Positions 7,886 through 17,400 of a stretch of DNA of 50,432 bases are shown here, piece after piece. The stretch comes from Chitinophaga pinensis (lineage in GTDB: Bacteria; Bacteroidota; Bacteroidia; Flavobacteriales_D; Crocinitomicaceae): positions 1 to 50,432 of the forward strand of contig CAMAZP010000025.1 in NCBI GenBank assembly GCA_945863605.1, given 5' to 3'. Positions within the stretch are counted from its first letter, which is position 1, and the number at the start of each line of letters is the position of its first letter. Made by a program: the position numbers and the translations under genes. Under the pieces are notes generated by a model that ran no database searches, was not told where the DNA came from, and was given only the letters and a program-made list of their open reading frames with translations.

Positions 7886-10143
7886 TTTTTCTATTTTTTC
7901 TATTTTTTTTTAATTCATACTCACAAGTAAAACTAAAACAATTAGTAGATTTTGCGGATGAGCAATATAAAAAAGGTGATTATTATTATGCACTTGAATA
8001 TTATAAGTTAGCATTAGAAAAAGATTCCAATTCATTAGAATTACTATGGAAATATGCAGAAACACATAAAGCATACAAAGATTACTATCAAGCAGAAAAA
8101 TATTATGCACTCATATATGCAAAAGATATAGAAGAAATTTATCCTGCAAGTATTTTGTATTTGGGTTTAATGCAAAAACAAAATGGAAATTATGATCGTG
8201 CATTCGAAACGATGAAGCTCGCCAAAAAACGTTTTACTGGAGATGATGATTACTTTTATAAGAAAGCTTTACAAGAGGTGGAAGCGTGTGCTTGGGCCAA
8301 AAAAAACTATTCAGATACATTAGAACCTCTAAAAAAACTACCATTAACAGTAAATTCTTACGATGCAGATTTTGGGCATGCGGTAAGAGATAATAAATTT
8401 ATTTTTTCCTCATTGAGAGCAGATTCTGTAAAAGATGAGACTCAGGAAGTTTATGCCAAAAACTATAAAACTAAGTTGTATTCTTCAGAAATTAAAAGTC
8501 AAAAGTTTGAAGCAAATAAACAAATTCAAGATTTAATTATTCAGAAATTAAACACTGGGAATGGCTCTTTCTCATTAGACGGGAAGAAATTTTATTTCAG
8601 TGCTTGTGAAGATGAAGGTTATAATTATCGCTGCAAAATAATGGTTGCGAATTATTCAAATGGAAAATGGTCGAAAATTGATTCATTGAAACAAGAAATT
8701 AACCCATTTGGCACAAATAATACGATGCCATTCATAACAAAATTAAATAATGAAGAAGTGTTGTTTTTTGCCTCTGATAGAGAAGGTACAAAAGGTGGTT
8801 TAGATATATGGTATGCATACCCTGAGGGTGAAAATCGTTTCAAAGCGATTACGAATATAAATGCTATAAATTCACCTGATAATGAGTTAAGTCCTTGGAT
8901 GGATACTGTTGAAAATAGACTTTACTTTTCCTCATCCTGGCATAATGGGTTTGGGGGACAAGATGTTTTTTACTCTAAAATAAATGGAAATAAATTCACT
9001 GCTCCAACCAATGCAGGTTTACCGATAAATAGTCCAGCAAATGACCAATATTATTTCGAGCACAAGGATACTATATTCGTTTCCTCTAATCGAATAGGAA
9101 GCTATTATTCTAAAAATCCAACATGTTGCAGTGACATTTTCGTCTCTTACCCGCCAATAAAATCTGATGAAATTGTTGAAGTTAAAACGGAGATAAAAAC
9201 CGAAATAGAAATTAAAAAAGATACAGATTATCAAAAACGAATAAAGGAAAAACTTCCCGTAACACTTTATTTCCGAAACGACGAACCTGATGCTTCTTCA
9301 ATGGCCACAGTAACAAAGCAAAATTATATTAATACCTATAAATTATACCAAGAACGTTACTCTTTATATAAAACTGAGGTTGCAAAAGGTCTTACAGAAG
9401 TTGAAGCATCAAAAAAGCAACGCGATCTTGATGAATTCTTTCAAAAAAACGTAGATAAAGGTGCCGCTGATTTAATCTCATTTACGGATATGATTTTAGA
9501 AGAATTAAAAAATGGATCAGTTGTTACGCTTACCATTAAAGGATTTGCAAGCCCAGTTGCGAAAACAGCATATAATGTAAATTTAACTAAAAGAAGAATT
9601 TCGTCTTTAACCAATTATTTCAATGAAACAAATATTGGCGAGTTCAAACAATACATTCAAGGAAAAGCTAATAACGGTGGAAAATTAATATTTGCAATTG
9701 TCCCATTTGGAGAATATACTGCCAATCAAACTACAAGTGATGATGTGAAAAATCAAAGTAGTTCGGTTTTTTCTAAAGAAGCTGGAATTGAAAGAAAGAT
9801 TCAGATTGAAAACGTGAGTTTTGATAAGGGGGAAATTCCTTTTCCAATTGAAAGTTTGAATCCTGTTTTTACAGCTGGCGAAGTTAAAAAAGGTGATAGT
9901 ATAGTTGGTTCATTTACAATTGATAACATTAGCAATGAAACAATAGAATTAGAATTAGATAATCAAGATCCGTTAATAAAAGCAAGTTTCAATTCAATCA
10001 AAGTAGCACCTAACTCAAGTGCAATTGTTACTTTTGTCGTCGATACACAAACTATGACTGGACTTTCTAAAAATATGTTTAAAGTAAAGGTGAAAGGATT
10101 CCTTGATAGTATTGAGTTCTTTATTACTTCAGAAATTCAATAA
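7867..10143 (+). CDS. TPR / PD40 propeller / OmpA-like / DUF1573-like periplasmic protein (PorE-like partner of PorP)
   Basis: A 758-residue exported protein with a signal peptide of about 20 residues. The domains in order are TPR-type helical repeats (about 20-150), a PD40/WD40-like propeller with repeats such as FSSLRADS, FYFSACEDEG, LFFASDREGTKGGLDIW and LYFSSSWHNGFGGQDVF (about 165-410), and an OmpA-like segment around YNVNLTKRRISSLTNYF. A C-terminal DUF1573/Ig-like domain (about the last 95 residues) follows. The usual GHTD motif before the OmpA helix is replaced by GFASPVAKT. The family is known from type IX secretion and gliding loci, where such proteins may link the outer membrane to peptidoglycan. 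The start overlaps the PorP-like gene by 19 bases. Confidence 0.8.
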   Translation: MSRLHLVFLFFLFFFNSYSQVKLKQLVDFADEQYKKGDYYYALEYYKLALEKDSNSLELLWKYAETHKAYKDYYQAEKYYALIYAKDIEEIYPASILYLGLMQKQNGNYDRAFETMKLAKKRFTGDDDYFYKKALQEVEACAWAKKNYSDTLEPLKKLPLTVNSYDADFGHAVRDNKFIFSSLRADSVKDETQEVYAKNYKTKLYSSEIKSQKFEANKQIQDLIIQKLNTGNGSFSLDGKKFYFSACEDEGYNYRCKIMVANYSNGKWSKIDSLKQEINPFGTNNTMPFITKLNNEEVLFFASDREGTKGGLDIWYAYPEGENRFKAITNINAINSPDNELSPWMDTVENRLYFSSSWHNGFGGQDVFYSKINGNKFTAPTNAGLPINSPANDQYYFEHKDTIFVSSNRIGSYYSKNPTCCSDIFVSYPPIKSDEIVEVKTEIKTEIEIKKDTDYQKRIKEKLPVTLYFRNDEPDASSMATVTKQNYINTYKLYQERYSLYKTEVAKGLTEVEASKKQRDLDEFFQKNVDKGAADLISFTDMILEELKNGSVVTLTIKGFASPVAKTAYNVNLTKRRISSLTNYFNETNIGEFKQYIQGKANNGGKLIFAIVPFGEYTANQTTSDDVKNQSSSVFSKEAGIERKIQIENVSFDKGEIPFPIESLNPVFTAGEVKKGDSIVGSFTIDNISNETIELELDNQDPLIKASFNSIKVAPNSSAIVTFVVDTQTMTGLSKNMFKVKVKGFLDSIEFFITSEIQ

Positions 10144-10155
10144 ACTGTAATAATA

Positions 10156-11370
10156 GTGGCAGAAAACTTACTTGAAAATCAACTACCAGAAAAAGTAAAA
10201 AAACCTAGGCTGCAATTTATAGATATGGCACGATCTATTGCTATACTATTAATGTTGGAAGGTCATTTTACAGGAGCAGGTTTAGCAAATCGATATAGAA
10301 ATGAAGATTATGTTTTGTATAACATTTGGCATAATTTACATGGATTAACTTCACCGCTTTTTTTTACTGTAACTGGTTTAATATTCGTCTATTTGTTAAT
10401 GGGTCAAAAATCAGACGAATCTTTTTTTCAAAATAATAGGGTAAAAAAAGGATTCAAACGAGTTGGAGATTTACTTTTTTGGGGTTATTTAATTCAATTA
10501 AGTGTTTGGAGTATAATCAAATCAATTTATTATAACACACCTTTCCAATTAGAATGGTTTGCTGCTTTTCATGTTTTACAATCTATCGCTGTAGGTATAT
10601 CATTACTATTAATTATTTATGGTATTCATCTTTTTATTAAAAAAGGTGCTATTCATTGGTATTATTTAGCAGCTGCATTGATAGTATTTATTGGTTATTC
10701 ACAAATGAAGTCTTATATTCAAGCTGACGAATTAAGAATCGATCGAACAAACCTTAAAGCTTCTTATTGGCCCAATGGTTTTCCTTCATTTATTCAAAAT
10801 ATGTTCTACGGAAAATATTCAGATTTTAGCTTTATGCGTTATTCTGGCTATGTTTTATTAGGTGGTATGACAGGAAGTATCATTCGAAAATATGAACGGC
10901 TAACGAAAAAAAATTGGTTTGGAATCTCATTTATTCTTATTGCAATTTTTCTTAACGTCTTCATTCAATCAATTCTTACTCAGTTAGATTTTTTTACTGA
11001 ATCAATTGGATTATGTCAACAGGGTGTTTATGAACTTAATAGTACTTCATTTATTCGATTTGGTCAAGTCATTGGTCTTATTGGAGTATTAATGTTGATA
11101 GACGCAAATTTTAAAGTTAAAGCTCCTTTATTCTTAAAGTTAGGTCAAAACACACTACCAATTTATGTTGTTCATGTTATTATTTTATATGGTGGTTTAG
11201 TTGGAGTTGGTCTAAAGCCCAATGTAATTGATTTAAATTTAAGCCCATATGCAGCAGTTGGAGTTTCTGTTACTGCTATGATTTCATTTACTATAATGGT
11301 AAAATATATTGAACCTCTTGAGGAATTCTACAACAGAGTTGTTGACAGGATTTTCTTTTGGCGTAAGTAG
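10156..11370 (+). CDS. Multi-pass membrane acyltransferase (HGSNAT/DUF1624-like)
   Basis: A 404-residue integral membrane protein with about ten hydrophobic segments. Near the N terminus the RLQFIDMARSIAILLMLEGHF segment resembles the heparan-alpha-glucosaminide N-acetyltransferase catalytic domain and acyltransferase-3 relatives, where Asp/Arg and His residues in the first membrane helix handle the acyl group. It may acylate an envelope sugar or lipid. I use the GTG at 10156 because it is 12 bases after the preceding stop; a Met 24 codons in is a possible alternative. It probably shares a transcript with the PorP-like pair. The family is moderately sure, the substrate unknown. Confidence 0.7.
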   Translation: MAENLLENQLPEKVKKPRLQFIDMARSIAILLMLEGHFTGAGLANRYRNEDYVLYNIWHNLHGLTSPLFFTVTGLIFVYLLMGQKSDESFFQNNRVKKGFKRVGDLLFWGYLIQLSVWSIIKSIYYNTPFQLEWFAAFHVLQSIAVGISLLLIIYGIHLFIKKGAIHWYYLAAALIVFIGYSQMKSYIQADELRIDRTNLKASYWPNGFPSFIQNMFYGKYSDFSFMRYSGYVLLGGMTGSIIRKYERLTKKNWFGISFILIAIFLNVFIQSILTQLDFFTESIGLCQQGVYELNSTSFIRFGQVIGLIGVLMLIDANFKVKAPLFLKLGQNTLPIYVVHVIILYGGLVGVGLKPNVIDLNLSPYAAVGVSVTAMISFTIMVKYIEPLEEFYNRVVDRIFFWRK

Positions 11371-11372
11371 AT

Positions 11373-12434
11373 TTATACTTTTCGTTTAATTCCTCCCGAC
11401 TTTGATGGCTTCGATTTCTTTTTATCAATAGCTTTTTGGGGTGCATCAAACTTAATATATCGTGTGTAAACCATTTGGCCACAAAGGTCGTTTATAGTTA
11501 ATTTTATTTTGTATTTTCCTGGATATTTATAGTAATAAATAACGTTTTTGTCCGTTTTGATTACTCCATTTCCTAATTCCCATTTATAAGTTGATAAATG
11601 AGAATAGTTTGCATTTAACATTAGTTTGTATTTTCCTGATTTTGTTCTTTCATGATGGATTCCAAAATAATTTTTATTTAACCCAAGACTTTCAAGATTA
11701 GATAAGACATAATTTCCTGCCTCTTTTTGAATTATAGAAGCCGTTTTCCCATCAATTGTAGATGTTATTGCACCCTCTGGACTTTCTTTAAAAATCGAAG
11801 CATAAAATGTACATGCAGAAAGATAAGAACCATTTTTGTTAGGGTGTTGTTCATCAGCGTCATATAGATTTATTTCTGGATATTTATTTCTAATATTCTT
11901 CCAAACAATTCCAACGGGAACAATAGGAATATCATAACAAGAACTTACATATGTATATCCATTAATTATATTATTAGCCATTTTATCGTATGTGTCAATT
12001 TCTGGAAGTTCTTTAAAACCATTTTTATAACCCCACGTCAGATAAAATAAAACAGTTGAACAGGGATTATTATATTTGACAGAATCTACAATTGTATTCA
12101 GATAGGGTAGTGTTTCGCTATCAATTTTGTCGTAGTTGAGAGCAAATTCACGAGAGTAACCTTGTAGTATTACATAATCCCATTTTCTACTTCTTATTGC
12201 TTCATACATATCAGCTCTTGTAATATGAATTGAAAATGAAGCACCAGCTCTTGTATTCATCTGTACATATACAGGTTTACCTTTGTCCTTACACAGTTTT
12301 TCAAAAATTTTAGGCATCACATTCATGTGTGTATAAGAATTTCCAATGAATAATATATTCAATGAATCTGTGCTAGCTGAAAAACTAAAATAAACTATTA
12401 AAATTGATAAAATTGAAAGATAAATTTTTAACAT
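11373..12434 (-). CDS. Secreted SGNH/GDSL-type hydrolase with C-terminal PKD-like domain
   Basis: A 353-residue exported protein with a signal peptide of about 22 residues. The SGNH block I appears as FIGNSYTH with the likely nucleophile Ser33, and the last block as DADEQHPN with Asp194 and His197. This fits DUF4886-like SGNH esterases. After residue 255 comes a beta-rich PKD-like module (YKWELGNGVI...YKYPGKYKIKLTIND) and a very basic tail rich in Lys/Arg. It probably removes ester groups from polysaccharide or another envelope substrate; which one is unknown. The gene ends 2 bases from the end of the convergent acyltransferase. It is tempting to pair an acyl-adding and an acyl-removing enzyme, but convergence does not prove a link. 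Confidence 0.75.
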   Translation of the reverse strand: MLKIYLSILSILIVYFSFSASTDSLNILFIGNSYTHMNVMPKIFEKLCKDKGKPVYVQMNTRAGASFSIHITRADMYEAIRSRKWDYVILQGYSREFALNYDKIDSETLPYLNTIVDSVKYNNPCSTVLFYLTWGYKNGFKELPEIDTYDKMANNIINGYTYVSSCYDIPIVPVGIVWKNIRNKYPEINLYDADEQHPNKNGSYLSACTFYASIFKESPEGAITSTIDGKTASIIQKEAGNYVLSNLESLGLNKNYFGIHHERTKSGKYKLMLNANYSHLSTYKWELGNGVIKTDKNVIYYYKYPGKYKIKLTINDLCGQMVYTRYIKFDAPQKAIDKKKSKPSKSGGIKRKV

Positions 12435-12478
12435 AGAATTAATTTTTTACATTTTTTCTGTATCAATATTAAATTATT

Positions 12479-12865
12479 TTACGAATTTATAATTTCTTGA
12501 ATTTTCAACATTTCTTCTTGTGAAAGTTGTAATTTTTTGTTGCAAAAATTCATATCATCAATCGAGTTTATAGGTATCAAATGAATATGTGCATGTGGAA
12601 CCTCAAGACCAATTACTGTCATTCCAATTTTAGTACATGTAATTTTAGATTTCATTTTGGTTGCAACTTTTTTGGCAAACAAAATCAAATCAGATAAATT
12701 CTTGTCATCTATATCGAAGATGTAATCAATTTCATTTTTGGGAATAACTAACGTATGACCTTCCATTAGTGGATTAATATCTAAAAAAGCTAAATGATTT
12801 TCATCTTCTGCAACAATATAACTTGTAATTTCTTTGTCAATTATTTTTTTGAAAATACTTTTCAT
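12479..12865 (-). CDS. HIT family nucleotide-binding hydrolase
   Basis: A 128-residue histidine-triad protein. The signature HAHIHLIP places His91, His93 and His95, and the N-terminal INPLMEGHTLVIPK strand is family-typical. HIT proteins cleave nucleoside phosphoramidates or dinucleotides using the middle histidine as nucleophile. The ATG overlaps the greA stop by one base (TAATG), a classic coupled junction, so it is co-expressed with greA. Confidence 0.93.
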   Translation of the reverse strand: MKSIFKKIIDKEITSYIVAEDENHLAFLDINPLMEGHTLVIPKNEIDYIFDIDDKNLSDLILFAKKVATKMKSKITCTKIGMTVIGLEVPHAHIHLIPINSIDDMNFCNKKLQLSQEEMLKIQEIINS

Positions 12866-13338
12866 TATCTTGTTATGTCAAGTATTTCAAATTTCATAAT
12901 ACCCGCTGGTGTTTGAATTTCAGCAATATCATTAACTTTTTTCCCCAGTAAACCTTTACCAATAGGTGAATCAATTGAAATCTTTTTTTGTTTTATATCT
13001 GCTTCATTTTCAGCTACCAAAGTGTATTCTACTTCCATGCCATTAGATTGATTTTTTATCTTTACTTTTGATAGTATAAAAACTTTGGAGTTATCCATGT
13101 TTGTCTCATCAATTAATCGTGCATTTGCTACAATAGCCTCCATTTTAGAGATTTTCATTTCTAAAATACCTTGAGCTTCCTTTGCTGCATCGTACTCAGC
13201 ATTCTCAGATAAATCACCTTTATCTCTTGCTTCTGCAATCTGTTCAGAAATCGAAGGACGTTGAACAGTCTTTAAGTGATACAATTCGTCTTTCAACTTT
13301 TGAAGTCCTTCTGCTGTGTAATAATTTATTTGTGACAT
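12865..13338 (-). CDS. greA: Transcription elongation factor GreA
   Basis: A 157-residue GreA: an N-terminal antiparallel coiled coil (about 1-75, with the acidic tip region GDLSENAEYDAAKE) and a C-terminal FKBP-like domain with the SPIGKGLLGKKVNDIAEIQTP segment. It stimulates RNA cleavage in backtracked RNA polymerase. It forms a two-gene unit with the HIT protein through a one-base overlap. Its leader contains a strong hairpin (13363-13392) that also serves as the terminator of the upstream operon. Confidence 0.96.
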   Translation of the reverse strand: MSQINYYTAEGLQKLKDELYHLKTVQRPSISEQIAEARDKGDLSENAEYDAAKEAQGILEMKISKMEAIVANARLIDETNMDNSKVFILSKVKIKNQSNGMEVEYTLVAENEADIKQKKISIDSPIGKGLLGKKVNDIAEIQTPAGIMKFEILDITR

Positions 13339-13354
13339 GATTACGAATTTTATT

Positions 13355-13392
13355 AAACAAAAACAAGAGAGCCCAATTTTGAGCTCTCTTGT
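13355..13392 (-). terminator. Intrinsic terminator after the PorV-like operon, in the greA leader
   Basis: Reading leftward, the arms ACAAGAGAGC (13392-13383) and GCTCTCTTGT (13372-13363) form a perfect 10-bp stem with a 10-base loop, followed by the T-rich run TTTTTGTTT. It lies 21 bases after the stop of the PorV-like gene and 25 bases before the greA start. Confidence 0.85.
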
Positions 13393-13398
13393 CTTTTA

Positions 13399-13406
13399 CA
13401 AAAGTA
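13399..13406 (-). promoter_or_regulatory. Possible -7 box (TActTTTG) of greA-HIT
   Basis: TACTTTTG matches TAnnTTTG. It sits between the PorV-like stop and the terminator hairpin, so a transcript from here would start almost exactly at the hairpin. No -33 element is visible, so this may be chance. Confidence 0.35.
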
Positions 13407-13412
13407 ATAAAT

Positions 13413-14468
13413 TTATTTTAAACTAATAGTAGCACCTATTGTATGTATTGTTCCAAATATACCAGCGAATCTTGCACAGTATTCTAATCCAATAGCGCTT
13501 TTGTTTTTTCCTGCAAGAGCATCTATTGAAAATCCTGCAGTTGGACCTACTAATGCATTAGATCGATTCTCAACGTTAATAATATTTTTTTCATATACAT
13601 ATCCAGCTCTTACATTAAAAGCTAATTTAGGTGTAGTCATTCCATAATCTAAACCAATTCTATATTGATCGTTCATGAAAGAGTTAGCTGTAAAACCTAA
13701 AGCTAAATTTAATTTACTAACCTCATTAAATATAAAATCATAAGAACCACCGATTGAAAGTAAAGAAGGCATTTCAAAAGTAGCAGATCGTTGTTCCAAA
13801 GAAGCTATATATCCAGTAGAAACATACGTAACTTGTTGAGCTAAACCATCACCTTTAAATCGCATAACTGGACCAACATTTTTAAGTGCAATGCCAAATT
13901 TAATTTGATCATTTTCTCCTGTTACATATCTAATTCCTGCGTCGATAGCAATTCCATTTGCTTTTAAATTTGATATATTTTCTGATATTACTTTAAAGTT
14001 TATTCCACCATAAATACTTGATGAAAATTCACGCGCATATCCTAAATTAAATACATTAGCTCTTGGTGAGAAGAAACCAATATTACCCTCTGGATTTTCA
14101 ACAGTTGTAATAGGAATATCTCCAAAATTCATGGATTGGATACTTATTGCAATTACATCAGATTCTGATATTCTTTGAGCTAAACCAGCACTATTAAATT
14201 GGATTCCAGCCGATCCCATCCAATTCGAATAATTGAATTTAATTTGTGTTTTATCAGTAAAAGCTAAACCTGCAATGTTAGTAAATGTAGCCTCTAAACC
14301 ATTTGCATTAGCAATTGTAGCATCAGCAAGCGCACTACTTCTTGCCCATGGGTTTACTAGTAGGTGAGATGCTCCTGCTGAACCAACTCTATCCTCATTA
14401 CCAGCTGATACATATAGTGTTGAAACTAACGATAGCCCTAATGTTATTTTTTGAACTAAACTTTTCAT
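13413..14468 (-). CDS. PorV/PorQ-family outer-membrane beta-barrel protein
   Basis: A 351-residue protein with a signal peptide (about 1-22). Its opening, GSAGASHLLVNPWARSSALADATIANANGLEATFTNIAGLAF, matches the PorV/PorQ (UPF0164-like) family, in which a similar segment reads as a repeated small-residue stretch followed by NPAGL. The rest alternates beta strands of a FadL-like outer-membrane barrel. PorV shuttles type IX cargo from the translocon to the attachment complex. This copy lies at the end of an operon with a TonB receptor and a very large secreted protein, so it is probably a dedicated paralogue rather than the housekeeping PorV. The start is 18 bases after the preceding stop. Confidence 0.85.
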   Translation of the reverse strand: MKSLVQKITLGLSLVSTLYVSAGNEDRVGSAGASHLLVNPWARSSALADATIANANGLEATFTNIAGLAFTDKTQIKFNYSNWMGSAGIQFNSAGLAQRISESDVIAISIQSMNFGDIPITTVENPEGNIGFFSPRANVFNLGYAREFSSSIYGGINFKVISENISNLKANGIAIDAGIRYVTGENDQIKFGIALKNVGPVMRFKGDGLAQQVTYVSTGYIASLEQRSATFEMPSLLSIGGSYDFIFNEVSKLNLALGFTANSFMNDQYRIGLDYGMTTPKLAFNVRAGYVYEKNIINVENRSNALVGPTAGFSIDALAGKNKSAIGLEYCARFAGIFGTIHTIGATISLK

Positions 14469-14486
14469 ATTGTCTAATCAATTATA

Positions 14487-17400
14487 TTAAATACCCTGTA
14501 AATCAACTTGTCTCATTCCTCCGAAGAATTTTAATACTTTTTCACCAACATCAGGAACTTCGATATGAATTAAATAAATTCCGCTTGCAATAGGTATAGC
14601 TTTAGTATTTGTCAAATCCCAATCTAATGATGTAACAGGACTGTCTTTTAAGAAAGTTCTTACTAATTTACCATTTGTAGTATAAATTCTAACAGTACAT
14701 TTTTCAGGTAGGTTTGTGATTTTAACTTTTGTTTCTATTCTAGTACGTTCATATTCTGAGAATGCGTAATAAGGATTTGGCACCACATTAATCAGTTTTA
14801 GTGCTTCTTTAAGTTGGTCTTTAGACCCAACAACTGTAGCAATCTCGTTCATATTCCAAGAATACATTGGTTTACCATTGTTTTCACCAGAGCCTATAAA
14901 GTTTTTGTATTCTTTGTTAATTCTTAATTTAACTGTCACGTCGGTTGGTAAACCTTTTATTGGATCTATCTCATATCCGTCATTTGCAATTGGATAGGAT
15001 ATCCATGACAAACTTCCATATAATTCTCTTTTTGAAGTTGCATTATTCGTTTCTACCTCCAACCATTTTTGATATAAAAAATTAGTAGAATTTATTTCAG
15101 CTTCACTTGGAATGTATGCAGGGAAGTCATATCCAGAAACATATCCATTAATAGTAGCTTGGTTATAACTAAAAATATATACTGGATGCATTCCTCCCAT
15201 CAATGGTGTTCCAACGTTACTAACTAATCTATCTGTAGGATTCCATATCATATCCGCTCCATTTTCTCCTCCCAAATACGAATTTTCACCAAAAGCCATG
15301 TATAAACGTGCACCTGATTCTAGGTCAACAGCGTATCCAGGAAACCATCCCATCCCAGTACCAGTTCCGTCAGGAAGCCCATTTTTATCTACACTTTGGC
15401 TTTTTCTTAAAGCACCTGGTTCAGCTCCACCAACATTTAGATTTGTTATTCTTCCTAATTCTATAATTGGGCATCTAGTCCATAAATTTTTATCACTTGT
15501 CATTACAATATTTACACTAGGTAAAAAACTAATTGAAGCATTAGTTTTAGCAGAACCAGGGCTACTTGTGTATTTATAATATGCTAAAGGCATATAGTCC
15601 GATTGATATCCCACTAATCTATGCGGCGCAAATGTTCCATTTAATACAGATTCATATTTTTGACTCGGATCAGCACCTGGTTCATCCGCATAATTACATG
15701 GATTTAAGTAAGATGGACCATCAGGTAAGCAATCAACATCTGTGTCTGGAGTATAATCACCGGATCTAATCCAATTTGTTGCAAAATAAGCATCATTATC
15801 GGAAACACCACTTAACCATCTTTTAGAAGAATCAGCAAAATTGATTGTTGATTCAATCATATCCGTAGATCTCGCAGCAAGGTTTCCTGAACCAGAAGGG
15901 AAAAAATATTTATTCTGAAAAATTTGCACCGATATACCCCATTCAGGAATAATTTGTTCATTATCATTAGAAATTGTTCTTTCAGATTCTACGGAATCAA
16001 TTAAATTTCCACCTTTTTGGTCGTAACGATAAACAACCCAACTTGCAGTATCTGCAGAATTTCCGGAAGTACCTGAGGTATAATCTTTGAATTTACATTC
16101 AAAATAACCATTTGCTAAATTCAACGGATCAACTACTTTAATGTTAATAGGTCCTTTTCCATAATCATAAGTTGGATTAGAAATAAATCCATTTGTTAAA
16201 ACTGAATCTAATGTTAAATCAGTAAATTCTAGTGATCTATTTCCATTTCCATAACCATCTAGTCTTGTTATTAGTGGAGATGATCCATATTCAATTAATT
16301 GATTTGTTCCACCTGATTCCGGAATAGGATTGTGAGGAACTGCAGAAACCGCACTAATAGCTGTTCCATCAAAATTTAAACGAGAGGAAATGTAAGGTAT
16401 TTTTTGACCGTCTAAAAATAAAGCATCATTTGGATCATATTTTTTAAAGTTATTGTATGCGTAAGCAACAGCTACATAATAATAAGTTTTATGATTTACA
16501 AGCGTTCTTGTTCCTAGTGCAAAAGCATCTTCAGTAATTCTATAAGAGTGTTTAATTCCTTCATTAGCACCATCAACTTTCTCAACTGGAACAGAGAAAC
16601 CTAATGCTTCATCAAACTCAAAGTTTATTACTCTACTAATTCCGTTTTTAATATCAGATTGTGCAACAAGTCTTGCTTTTGTTACATCTGAGATATCTGC
16701 AACAGATATATCTTCACTTTTCAATTGATAGATTTGATAACCTTCGAATCTATAAAAGCGATCAACAGTTGGGTCAATAATATTAATTTCATCTAATTCT
16801 TGGTATTTCTCTTGGTAATTATTTGAAGAAGACGGATTTTCTAATAATAAAATTAATTCATTATTTAATTCTTGAATAGTCAATTTGGGTGCATCTGGAG
16901 GAGAAAGAATTTTAAAACATGCATCAAATAATGCTTGCGCTTTTGTATCTGCTCTTTTCATTGCATTCACTGAAGCAAATAAATCTCCATCTGTACTTCT
17001 ACCATAAACAATACCTACTGTAATGTTATTTATAGCACCAGGACGAAGGGTAAAAGGACCAGCTGATTGAACAAATCGTCTATCACCAACTGGATTGTTG
17101 TTTGTTGACTCATCCCATCCATTAGCGTAAAGTGGATTAGTAGACATATCTACACCACCTGTTGACCAATTTAATGGATCAGAAGCTCCTGGGAACATAT
17201 AATCGGAAAGAACATCAGTTACTCCTGTTGAACCTTGGTATCCTAGTCCTCCATAGTACATCTCAGAACCATTCGCCCATTGACCTTCCATAAAATTATA
17301 GAATTCTGCAGCTGGTCCAGGATCATTATATGGGTAGGCAGATGTGGACGTATAATATGTAAATCTTCGCATTCCAAAACGCTCATTATCTATTATTCCA

